30,280 bases of DNA from an uncultured Elusimicrobia bacterium (GTDB lineage: Bacteria; Elusimicrobiota; Endomicrobiia; Endomicrobiales; Endomicrobiaceae). The notes below the pieces were generated by a model, which had not been told where the DNA came from, did no database searches, and was given only the letters and a program-made list of their open reading frames with translations. Positions 9,367 through 16,221 of this stretch are shown in pieces. The DNA lies in contig CALGGE010000085.1 of assembly GCA_937916125.1 (NCBI GenBank), forward strand, positions 1-30,280, given 5' to 3'. The position numbers and the translations under genes were made by a program. How positions within the stretch are numbered: position 1 is the stretch's first letter; the number at the start of each line of letters is the position of its first letter.

Positions 9367-10770
9367 TTATCTTAATGACATCAATGTAAGTCTTTCAAGT
9401 TCGACAATGGAAGAAATATTGGAATACAATGCTCTCGTAAACGAAGATATCGCTTCGGCATAATTCCAAGATTGTTCCATTAGTTCGACGGTTTGAACTT
9501 CATATAAATCATTTCTCTTTTTCATAAGTGCAAGTTTTCTTTCTTTAACTTTCAATTCGTTTCTGTAAACTCTTGCAGTACTTAAAGAAATTACGTATTC
9601 GTTATAAGCTTTCTCTACCGCTATTCTGCCCTCTCTGAGCAAATCAACCAATTCGGCGTTTATTTGTCGTTTTGAAATTTCACTTTCTTTTGCATCAACA
9701 AAATACTGTATATCGTCGAGAATTGATAACTGAACACTGAAGACATCCGTTTCAACTCTCTTACTGGCGTCAACTATAGACGTAGGATCGGTTCTATCCA
9801 TAGTATAGGAAGCACCGAGTGAGTTGCCCCATAAACCCCATGCCAATTTAGCACCTAAACTCCAAGATGTAGTCAACTGCAAAGGTTCGGTAACAAACGC
9901 TTCACCGGCCTTACCGTAGAAACCTTCCGCAGTAATTTTAGGTAAAATCTTGGCTCTGTTGATTTTTATTTTTTCGTCAGCCATCTCCAACTGTACTCTT
10001 GCGGACTGAACATCCAAATTGTTACTCTGCACAAAACTTATACAATCCTGTAAATTGAACGATATTTCAAACGCATCCGCCGGCAATTCGTCGGAAACGG
10101 TGGCAGGTATCTCTTCGAGCGTGGGCACTCCCACTATTTCGGCAAGTTTTTTTGTGGAAAATTCGAGATTAATTCTTGATGAAGATAAAAGATTTTCAAC
10201 TTTATCTCTGAAATTTTCGGATTCCGCCAAATCAAGTTCCGAAATAGCTTTAGCTTTATATTCTATCTGTGTTTTAGAAAATAAATTTTCCACTTCTTCA
10301 AAAGCTTTACTTAAAGCGGTAAATTCCATCTTCAACGTTAAATATTCATAATATGCATTTTTTACTTTGGCGTAAAGGTCTTCCCTTGTTTTGGTATAAT
10401 TGAAATTGGCGGCATCTTTCATCAACTGATTATATTTCAACGTAGCTCTTGTTCCGCCACCCTGATATATGGGCATACTGGCTCTTACACCGACACTTTC
10501 CGATTTGTATTCTTCCGTATTAACCGTTGTACCGAGTGCGGTTTTACCTTTCGAAGTTTCGCTTTGTAAAACAACCTGAGGGAAATACGAACGTATGGCA
10601 CCGGTAACCCTTAACTGTGCCAAATCCACCTGCTCCGCCGCAACGGCAACTTTTTGATCTCTTGCCTGTGCAAGCTTCAAACATTCTTCAAGAAACTCAT
10701 CTTTCTCGCAGAAAACAACTGACGGAAACATCAAACATAAAGTTATGATACTTACAAATTTTTTAATCAC
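9367..10770 (-). CDS. TolC-like outer-membrane efflux channel
   Basis: A 467-aa outer membrane factor with a Sec-type signal peptide (basic MIKK, hydrophobic core, likely cleavage around residues 20-22). It is followed by two OEP-type repeats rich in long amphipathic helices (for example residues 120-215 and 350-450). The start is GTG at 10770 with AAAGGA upstream, overlapping the stop of the small membrane gene by 8 nt. The overlap argues for translational coupling. It would form the outer exit duct for the RND/adaptor assembly encoded just downstream. Confidence 0.92.
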   Translation of the reverse strand: MIKKFVSIITLCLMFPSVVFCEKDEFLEECLKLAQARDQKVAVAAEQVDLAQLRVTGAIRSYFPQVVLQSETSKGKTALGTTVNTEEYKSESVGVRASMPIYQGGGTRATLKYNQLMKDAANFNYTKTREDLYAKVKNAYYEYLTLKMEFTALSKAFEEVENLFSKTQIEYKAKAISELDLAESENFRDKVENLLSSSRINLEFSTKKLAEIVGVPTLEEIPATVSDELPADAFEISFNLQDCISFVQSNNLDVQSARVQLEMADEKIKINRAKILPKITAEGFYGKAGEAFVTEPLQLTTSWSLGAKLAWGLWGNSLGASYTMDRTDPTSIVDASKRVETDVFSVQLSILDDIQYFVDAKESEISKRQINAELVDLLREGRIAVEKAYNEYVISLSTARVYRNELKVKERKLALMKKRNDLYEVQTVELMEQSWNYAEAISSFTRALYSNISSIVELERLTLMSLR

Positions 10771-11101
10771 CCGAATTTCCTTTATTTTTGAAAATCTTTT
10801 TTCCGTAAACTATCAATAAAACCGCTGCAGCAACCAAAACAAATATTACCGTAGGAACTATATATTTTACAACATAATTATCCATAATATATTTGGCATA
10901 ATCTTTACCGCAAAGATAAACGCCCAATGCCAAAATTGCCCAAGATAAAGCATATACCGCCACGGATAAAAGATAAAAAATCTTTTTCCCCGTCTTCTGT
11001 CCGTAATAACCGAAAAGAGCTGCTCCCAACCAACCGACCGGAATATTTATGGCAATTAAAATTATTCCTATTATTACTTCAGCAGTAAATTTTATCGTCA
11101 T
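10763..11101 (-). CDS. Small hypothetical membrane protein, three helices
   Basis: A 112-aa protein with three predicted membrane segments (about residues 7-32, 41-64 and 80-99) and a basic, polar C-terminal tail (KKIFKNKGNSGD). I do not recognise a family. It overlaps the CpXC gene upstream by 4 nt and the TolC-like gene downstream by 8 nt, so it is surely translated with the export cluster. Its role is unknown; an accessory or assembly factor for the pump is possible but unproven. Confidence 0.8.
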   Translation of the reverse strand: MTIKFTAEVIIGIILIAINIPVGWLGAALFGYYGQKTGKKIFYLLSVAVYALSWAILALGVYLCGKDYAKYIMDNYVVKYIVPTVIFVLVAAAVLLIVYGKKIFKNKGNSGD

Positions 11102-11760
11102 TTTTTTACTTTTTTATGAACTAAAATTTCGTCCAAACAAGAGACATTATTCTTTACCCTTGCAAGAAACTTTTCGTATTCCGAAAGATTCGGGTTATGT
11201 TCCAACAAAAGTTCCAATCCCGAAATTATATCTTTTTTTATATCACCTGAAGTTTCTTTCTTTTTCGGAATAGTGTGCATTACACAAAGGTTTCTGGCTG
11301 CGGAAGGTTTAATATGTATCAAATCGAGACCTATTCTTTTTGCGATAAAGCCCAAAATATCAATTTCGTCCTTTACGTAATCTTCGTTGTTTAAAGTTTT
11401 TATCAAATCTTCTATACCGAAATAAAGAACGGGATGAAAGTCAATCTCATCAAAACCTTCTATTCCCGAGGAAGCTTCCTTAAAATCTTCAAGCATTTTC
11501 TTTCTGTAATTTGCAGCCATCGCCTCATGTTCTTTGGGATACACGTAAGCTATCAGCTCGTTGGCTAAATCCTGATAAATAAAAAAATGCTCATGATAAA
11601 AGAAATTATTACATTTCGGACACCGTACGGTATTAAAACGCCCCGACAAAATAAGCTCTCGCAAGTCGGGATCATCAAAAACATTTACGGCTTTCCACAA
11701 TTCGGCCTCAAACTTTTCTCCGCAGCTGCATTTGATTTCACAATTTGTTAATATAGACAT
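11098..11760 (-). CDS. CpXC-domain zinc-ribbon protein
   Basis: A 220-aa cytoplasmic protein whose first ~80 residues match the CpXC family. The pairs C11/C13 (CSCG) and C47/C50 (CPKC) should bind a metal, and the intervening VFDDPDLRELILSGRFN segment is typical of the family. The rest is helical and unassigned. The function of CpXC proteins is not established. The gene has its own candidate promoter ending 6 nt before the ATG and no Shine-Dalgarno, so it may be made from a leaderless mRNA. Its stop overlaps the start of the small membrane gene by 4 nt. Confidence 0.85.
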   Translation of the reverse strand: MSILTNCEIKCSCGEKFEAELWKAVNVFDDPDLRELILSGRFNTVRCPKCNNFFYHEHFFIYQDLANELIAYVYPKEHEAMAANYRKKMLEDFKEASSGIEGFDEIDFHPVLYFGIEDLIKTLNNEDYVKDEIDILGFIAKRIGLDLIHIKPSAARNLCVMHTIPKKKETSGDIKKDIISGLELLLEHNPNLSEYEKFLARVKNNVSCLDEILVHKKVKK

Positions 11761-11766
11761 ATGTAT

Positions 11767-11795
11767 ATTCTAACATATTAAGATGTTTTTTTCAA
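11767..11795 (-). promoter_or_regulatory. Promoter ahead of CpXC gene, possibly leaderless
   Basis: On the minus strand TTGAAA (11795-11790), a 17-nt spacer and TAGAAT (11772-11767) lie between the HD gene stop and the CpXC ATG. A start 7 nt after the -10 would fall on the A of the ATG at 11760. Confidence 0.5.
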
Positions 11796-11801
11796 TAATT
11801 T

Positions 11802-13001
11802 TTAATTACTCTCGACCGTAAAGTAATCGAACATATATTTAAAACTTAAATTTGCAATTTTTAAATTTGAAAAAGTTTCGTATAATCTCTTTTTAGACTT
11901 GTTTAACATTTCCGAATGAATGCCGTACCTTAAAGCAAGAGAAGCCTCAATATATGCCGAAAGTTTGTCGCACATTTCTACAAGTTTACCGTCGGCGGCA
12001 TTAAATTCGTTTTTATTATATTTTTCGTCAATATCGCCTGTTTCGATAAACTTAACTTCATTATTTTCCGCTATTCTGTTGGTAAATTCATGTTCCACAA
12101 AATATTTCATTTCAAAATGCCACGTCGGCGGAAGAAGAGGAAGAATTCTGTTTTCAACCTGTTTTTTCTCGTATTCTTTTATAATATCTTCCAGTCCTTC
12201 AACGGAAAATTTCACGGGGCTTATAATATCTTTGGTTAAAATTTCCGGCAGATCATGAAAGAGTGCCGAGAAGAAATTGTTATATGCTCTTTTTTCGCAT
12301 ACGCCCATTTCCATAGAGAAAAGATATACGAAAATCGCAACGATAAACATATGCCCGAGCACAGTAGTTTTTGGCTGTCTGAAAAGCTGTGCCCATCTCT
12401 GCTGAAATCTCAGCTGACCGCAGAGATCCAAAAATCCGTAATATTTTTTATTCATTATCAGTTTTTTTACGCCGACGAAATCCTGATATTTCGATATGCA
12501 GGAATCTACGGTTTCTTTGGTAGTATCTATTCCGTAAAGTACCCGGTTTAACGGATAAATAATACCAAACTCCCATCTTGTGGAAAATTCATGAGAAGCA
12601 GCCAAAATTCTTTTTTCGTATTTGGAATATTCGTCGTCGAAAAGATACCGTTCAAACCTTTTTGTAAAATCCGCTCCCAAATCTTCGATATCTCCTTTTA
12701 AATTTTCAAGCACCCATTTGTTGAGCTCTTTTTTCTTTTTGGACATTATCTCGTGATAAACTTCCGGTTTTAAATCGGTCAGCATCGTCCTATGAAAAAA
12801 TTCGAAAATTGCACCTTCTATAAGGTTAATCCAATTTATATTTTTGCCTTCTTCCTCGTCAAACTTTGCAATTATATAGGCAATAATCATTTTGTGTGCC
12901 TGTTTATCAATTTCAAAAAAATCAAACGGGCGGATATGATCGTTCCAGCGTAGAATATTTGCTGCGGAAAATATACGTTCTATTACTTGTTTTGTTATCA
13001 T
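11802..13001 (-). CDS. HD-domain phosphohydrolase-like protein with two HD-like lobes
   Basis: A 399-aa soluble protein. The C-terminal lobe has a complete HD signature: H217 (LGHMF), H249-D250 (LFHDLPEIL) and D345 (MCDKLSAYIEAS), the metal ligands of YfbR-like HD enzymes that cleave phosphomonoesters of nucleotides. The N-terminal lobe (about residues 30-150) repeats the same pattern in degenerate form: H36 (QAHKM), H70-R71 (FFHRTML) and ASHEFSTRWEFGI in place of the last motif. An internal duplication with an inactivated first copy is inferred. The ATG is preceded by AGGAG. It is the first gene of the apparent export cluster, although the CpXC gene may have its own promoter. The substrate is unknown. 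Confidence 0.82.
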   Translation of the reverse strand: MITKQVIERIFSAANILRWNDHIRPFDFFEIDKQAHKMIIAYIIAKFDEEEGKNINWINLIEGAIFEFFHRTMLTDLKPEVYHEIMSKKKKELNKWVLENLKGDIEDLGADFTKRFERYLFDDEYSKYEKRILAASHEFSTRWEFGIIYPLNRVLYGIDTTKETVDSCISKYQDFVGVKKLIMNKKYYGFLDLCGQLRFQQRWAQLFRQPKTTVLGHMFIVAIFVYLFSMEMGVCEKRAYNNFFSALFHDLPEILTKDIISPVKFSVEGLEDIIKEYEKKQVENRILPLLPPTWHFEMKYFVEHEFTNRIAENNEVKFIETGDIDEKYNKNEFNAADGKLVEMCDKLSAYIEASLALRYGIHSEMLNKSKKRLYETFSNLKIANLSFKYMFDYFTVESN

Positions 13002-13040
13002 TTTTGACTCCTGTTTAAACTATGAAAATTATATCATTTT

Positions 13041-13046
13041 TATAAA
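13041..13046 (-). promoter_or_regulatory. Extended -10 promoter for HD gene
   Basis: The 112-bp gap upstream of the HD gene contains TGATATAAT on the minus strand, an extended -10 about 40 bp before the start codon. No convincing -35 is seen, which is acceptable for an extended -10 promoter. The coordinate may be off by a few bases. Confidence 0.4.
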
Positions 13047-13077
13047 ATAATAAAAAGAAAAATTTATTATTCTATAA

Positions 13078-13107
13078 CCGAAAGAAATTTTTCTTTATTT
13101 CATTCGG
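13078..13107 (-). terminator. Weak hairpin after U32 gene
   Basis: CCGAAAGAAA (13078-13087) and TTTCATTCGG (13098-13107) pair with one mismatch, just past the U32 stop. The following minus-strand sequence is AT-rich but lacks a clean T-run, so termination is uncertain. Confidence 0.35.
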
Positions 13108-13113
13108 TATATT

Positions 13114-14352
13114 TTATGATATTTTTTTGCGGGCTACGGTGTAAACGGGGAATAAATTTATATCTTCTTTGGGAAGTTCCACATCTACGGCAATGTTTGC
13201 CTGCCCGGGAGAAAGAGTATCGACAATTTTTTTTGTGCCGGCAATTTTCATATTGCCGATTTTTAATTTGTAAGGTGCAAATCGGTAAGGCGAAAGCAAA
13301 TCTATTTGGTCGCCTTTTGAAAGTTTATGTCTTAATTCCAATGTTATGATATTATCTTTTACCTCTCTGACAAAACCGCAATTTCTGTAATCGCTTTTGC
13401 TTCCGGTATCATTATAATCCTGTGCAGCATCGTCGGGAACACCGTTAAAAAAGCCTAAAGTATATCGTCTGTTTTGAAGAGTTTCAAGTTCTTTCATATA
13501 TATTTCGCTGTTCCATGCCGACGGATTTTTATAATAATCGTCAATTGCTTTCCTGTAAATTCTTGCCGTTTGTGCGACATAATATTCACTTTTGTTTCTG
13601 CCCTCAATTTTTAAAGAATCTATTTTTGCGTCCAAAATTTCATTAAGTTTGGGCATTAAACATAAATCTTTTGAATTAAAAAAATATGTTCCTTTATCGT
13701 CTTCTTCTATCGGATAATATTTGCCCGGACGCTCCTGTTCTTCCAAATACATTTTATACTTCCATCTGCAGGAATGGGCACAAGCTCCATGATTGGCACT
13801 GCGTGATGCCATAAAAGCAGATATCAAACATCTTCCCGAATAGCTGATACACATCGCTCCGTGAATAAACATTTCTATTTTTATATCGGGACATTTTTGT
13901 TTTATTTCTTTTATCTCGGAAAAAGAAGTCTCTCTCGCCATAACGCACTGTGCCGCACCCATATTCTTCCAAAAATTTACGGTTAAATACGACGAAATAT
14001 TTGCCTGCGTGGAAATATGTATGGGCAAATGAGGAATTCTTTCATGGACAAACTGAAAAACTCCCGGATCGGAAATAATTACTCCGTCGGGATTTAATTC
14101 TTTTATCGTATTTACAAATATTAAAAGTTTGTCGATATCTTTATTGTGAGAAAATAAATTTAATGTAAGATAGATTTTTTTATTGCTGTTATGAACAAAT
14201 TCTATGCCTTCTTTTAAATGTTCCAAAGGAAAGGACGACCTTGCTCTTAACGAAAGGTCCGGCGTGCCGGAATAAACGGCATCCGCACCATAAAGTATGG
14301 CGGTTTTAAGCCTTGATAATGAACCTGCAGGCAACAGTAATTCGCTTTTCAT
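13114..14352 (-). CDS. U32 family protein, TrhP/YegQ-like tRNA hydroxylation factor
   Basis: A 412-aa member of the U32 'peptidase' family. The signature HGAMCISYSGRC (C168, C175) followed by ACAHSCRWKY (C191, C195) gives the four conserved cysteines. The N-terminal half is barrel-like (LLLPAGSLSRLKTAILYGAD). The CRWKY variant resembles the TrhP/YegQ branch, which takes part in 5-hydroxyuridine formation in tRNA, rather than the collagenase-like members. Exact subfamily is inferred from memory of motifs. The ATG has AAGGAA upstream, and a TATAAT at 14411-14416 (minus) is a plausible promoter element. It is transcribed alone, bounded by hairpins. Confidence 0.85.
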   Translation of the reverse strand: MKSELLLPAGSLSRLKTAILYGADAVYSGTPDLSLRARSSFPLEHLKEGIEFVHNSNKKIYLTLNLFSHNKDIDKLLIFVNTIKELNPDGVIISDPGVFQFVHERIPHLPIHISTQANISSYLTVNFWKNMGAAQCVMARETSFSEIKEIKQKCPDIKIEMFIHGAMCISYSGRCLISAFMASRSANHGACAHSCRWKYKMYLEEQERPGKYYPIEEDDKGTYFFNSKDLCLMPKLNEILDAKIDSLKIEGRNKSEYYVAQTARIYRKAIDDYYKNPSAWNSEIYMKELETLQNRRYTLGFFNGVPDDAAQDYNDTGSKSDYRNCGFVREVKDNIITLELRHKLSKGDQIDLLSPYRFAPYKLKIGNMKIAGTKKIVDTLSPGQANIAVDVELPKEDINLFPVYTVARKKIS

Positions 14353-14410
14353 TTTATTCCTTATATTTTTAATAAAAATCCGTTTTGTTCCATACGGAAT
14401 ATTTTCGGTT

Positions 14411-14416
14411 ATTATA
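14411..14416 (-). promoter_or_regulatory. -10 element for U32 gene
   Basis: The minus strand carries TATAAT about 60 bp upstream of the U32 ATG. The -35 region (TTTATA at 17-nt spacing) is weak. A TTCCGTATGGAA palindrome lies between it and the start codon. Confidence 0.4.
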
Positions 14417-14454
14417 CTATTTTTAAAAAATAATATAAAGTTTTAATAAGGCAA

Positions 14455-14496
14455 TAAAATATAAAGAGCGGGATTACCGCTATGTCGCAATCCCGC
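14455..14496 (-). terminator. Intrinsic terminator of pilin gene, repeat-like
   Basis: GCGGGATT (14468-14475) and AATCCCGC (14489-14496) form a perfect 8-bp GC-rich stem with a 13-nt loop. On the minus strand it is followed by TCTTTATATTTTATT. It lies about 50 bp after the pilin stop. The sequence also resembles REP-type palindromes, so it may be a mobile repeat used as a terminator. Confidence 0.7.
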
Positions 14497-14499
14497 CCC

Positions 14500-14524
14500 G
14501 TCAGAATGATAGTAGTATCCTGAC
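14500..14524. repeat. Imperfect palindrome next to pilin gene
   Basis: GTCAGAAT (14500-14507) and ATCCTGAC (14517-14524) pair around GATAGTAGT with one internal mismatch. Read on the minus strand, the tail ATCATTCTGAC shares CATTCTGA with the palindromic repeat at 29050-29075. Confidence 0.45.
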
Positions 14525-14543
14525 AATTGATTAATAAAAATAT

Positions 14544-14993
14544 TTAATATACAACATCAATATGTCCATCAGTACCAGGTGCTATACCATGAGTAATATT
14601 GTAAGCAAGGCGAAGAAATACATTTTCTTTCCCTGCTACAAGATCTGATGGTATTGGTGCCAGTGCATGAAAAAAAACTCTGGGATCTCCATCGGCTGTT
14701 CTGCTTGGAGTAAACAAAGAAAAATATCTGTTACCTCTTGAATCAATACCCAGTTCAGGAATAAAGCTTGTCCAATCTGTTTGTGTACTTTGTCTCTGAT
14801 AGAAATATCCATACTCTGAATAGTATGCCTTTTGAGCTGCTAATATTGTACCCATTAATGCATACCCCTCTGTCATTTTAGCTTTTTCAGTATAGTTTCT
14901 ATAAATAGGAACTGATACAACAGATAGGATAACTACGATGGCTATTGTAATTACCAACTCTACTAAGGTAAAACCTTTTAATTTTCTTTTCAT
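14544..14993 (-). CDS. Type IV pilin-like protein (prepilin)
   Basis: A 149-aa prepilin. The short basic leader MKRKLKG is followed by FTLVELVITIAIVVILSVVS, so cleavage by prepilin peptidase would leave Phe+1 and Glu+5, then the conserved hydrophobic helix. The globular part (about residues 35-149) contains the GYALMGTILAAQKAYYSEYGYF helix end common in pseudopilin-like proteins and has no cysteine pair. The start at 14993 is chosen because GGAG lies 7 nt upstream and the leader fits; an in-frame start further upstream would add an unlikely extension. The gene has only three CpG dinucleotides in 450 bp and almost no NCG codons, unlike its neighbours. It is flanked on both sides by repeats. 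No other pilus assembly gene is in the window. Confidence 0.9.
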   Translation of the reverse strand: MKRKLKGFTLVELVITIAIVVILSVVSVPIYRNYTEKAKMTEGYALMGTILAAQKAYYSEYGYFYQRQSTQTDWTSFIPELGIDSRGNRYFSLFTPSRTADGDPRVFFHALAPIPSDLVAGKENVFLRLAYNITHGIAPGTDGHIDVVY

Positions 14994-15016
14994 AATTCTT
15001 CTCCTTTTTTTAGTTT

Positions 15017-15096
15017 TTTGCCGTTCATTGTACATTGTACATCATACATTGTACATTGCCGTTCTCAACTCTTCAACTCTTCAACTTTTCAACTAC
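15017..15096. repeat. Composite heptamer/octamer repeat, copy next to pilin gene
   Basis: After the pilin ribosome binding site come near-tandem 7-mers (TACATTG, TACATCA, TACATTG), then GCCGTT, then near-tandem 8-mers of the CAACTCTT type (about 15066-15096). The same order of modules occurs at 29118-29223. Open frames across it are not credible genes. Confidence 0.8.
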
Positions 15097-15377
15097 AAAA
15101 AGCTTTATCGGAAAAAATAGGCATAACACAAGCTGCAATGAGCAATATTTTATCGGGTAAATTTCTTACTAAGGTATCAACCGTACAAAAAATTGCTAAA
15201 GCACTTAACGTTCCCGTAGGATATTTGATGGATGAAGCTCAAGAAATAAATTTAGAAAACAATAATATAATTTTAGATTTGCTGAATAATCAAAATAAGA
15301 TATTGAGTGAAATCAACGAGAAAATAAATATAGGTCTTGAACTGTTAAAAAAAATAAAAGCGGATAATAAAGATTAA
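15096..15377 (+). pseudogene. 5'-truncated XRE-family HTH regulator
   Basis: From about 15099 the frame encodes KALSEKIGITQAAMSNILSG, the second and recognition helices of an XRE/Cro HTH. KIAKALNVPVGYLMDE completes the fold and a coiled C-terminal tail ends at 15377. The first helix and the initiator methionine are missing: upstream in the same frame there is only repeat sequence. The first in-frame ATG (15138) would start inside the HTH and has no Shine-Dalgarno. The simplest reading is that insertion of the repeat, or of repeat plus pilin cassette, removed the 5' end. A repeat-initiated fusion protein cannot be excluded. Confidence 0.75.
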
Positions 15378-15390
15378 AAATCTGTCTAAA

Positions 15391-15425
15391 ACACGAATTA
15401 TTTATTAATTTGTGTTTTTTTATTT
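15391..15425 (+). terminator. Intrinsic terminator after XRE remnant
   Basis: ACACGAATT (15391-15399) pairs with AATTTGTGT (15407-15415) over nine positions including one G-U, with a 7-nt loop, followed by a T-rich tract. It closes the XRE remnant just ahead of the glycosyltransferase promoter. Confidence 0.75.
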
Positions 15426-15452
15426 TGCAAAGAAAATTTTTTATGCTATAAT
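15425..15452 (+). promoter_or_regulatory. Promoter for glycosyltransferase-dnaE-ogg run
   Basis: An extended -10, TGCTATAAT (TATAAT at 15447-15452), lies 55 bp before the start codon. A weak -35, TTGCAA, lies at 15425-15430 with a 16-nt spacer. Confidence 0.6.
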
Positions 15453-15507
15453 AACGAAACTATAATTTAAAATATAAAAATACAATAAATTGCGATAAGG
15501 AGAAAAT

Positions 15508-16206
15508 ATGGATACATTGGCTTTAGTTTGCACGTATAACGAAGCAACAAATATAAAAAATGTTATTAACGACATTTTAAATTGCGGGCTTAACGATATT
15601 GAAGTTTTGATTGCCGATGATTGTTCTCCGGACGGAACATATAAAATAGTTGAAGAAATGGCAAAACAAAATCCGAAAGTCCATCTGCTTTTAAGAAAAG
15701 AAAAAAGAGGCAGAGGATATGCCGGTATAGATGCTTTCAAGTGGGGGTTGGAGCACGGTGCAAAATATATTGTAGAGCTTGACGGTGACGGGTCGCACAA
15801 TCCAAAATATATAAAGAATTTCAGAGAGCTGATAGAAAATTGCGATGTTGTTATCGGTTCTCGTTTTGTTGACGGCGGTTCGGACATACAGAGAGGGTTT
15901 ATAAGAAAGGCAGTCAGCGGTTTTGCCGAAGTATATTTACGCTTCTTTGTAGGTGCAAAAGTTGCCGATGCGACATCGGGTTACAGAATGTTTAAGAGAG
16001 AAATTGTAGAAAAATTTATTAATAAATTACAAGCATCCGATCCGTTCATCGTTACCGAAATGCTTTATTATACAAACAAAGAAAAAGCAAATATCAAAGA
16101 ATATCCTATAGATTTTCTTGAAAGAGCTTCGGGAGAATCAAAGTTGAAACCGATTACTTTGGTAAAATACCTTTTTAAAGTTTTAAAATTAAGATTAACG
16201 GCATAA
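15508..16206 (+). CDS. Family 2 glycosyltransferase, polyprenol-phosphate mannosyltransferase-like
   Basis: A 232-aa GT-A fold enzyme resembling dolichol/polyprenol-phosphate mannose synthases, which move a sugar from a nucleotide donor to a lipid phosphate at the membrane face. The nucleotide-binding DDCSPDGT (from D37), the metal-binding LDGDGSHNP (D92, D94), GSRFVDGG and TSGYRMF motifs are all present in order. There is no C-terminal membrane domain, so it is the short, soluble or peripheral form. The ATG is preceded by AAGGAG. It lies 15 bp before dnaE and is probably co-transcribed with it. Donor and acceptor are not known. Confidence 0.88.
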   Translation: MDTLALVCTYNEATNIKNVINDILNCGLNDIEVLIADDCSPDGTYKIVEEMAKQNPKVHLLLRKEKRGRGYAGIDAFKWGLEHGAKYIVELDGDGSHNPKYIKNFRELIENCDVVIGSRFVDGGSDIQRGFIRKAVSGFAEVYLRFFVGAKVADATSGYRMFKREIVEKFINKLQASDPFIVTEMLYYTNKEKANIKEYPIDFLERASGESKLKPITLVKYLFKVLKLRLTA

Positions 16207-16221
16207 AAACGGAGTTTTTTA

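Noticed and set aside
15017..15096. Possible CRISPR array because of short regular repeats
   Set aside because: Units are 7-8 bp and contiguous with no spacers; no cas genes are present.
14938..15120. 60-aa open frame across the pilin start and repeat
   Set aside because: It overlaps the pilin on the opposite strand and is mostly repeat translation (TLYIAVLNSSTLQLFN).
15441..15887. 148-aa open frame opposite the glycosyltransferase
   Set aside because: Antisense shadow with low-complexity Ser/Phe composition; the sense strand has all GT2 motifs.
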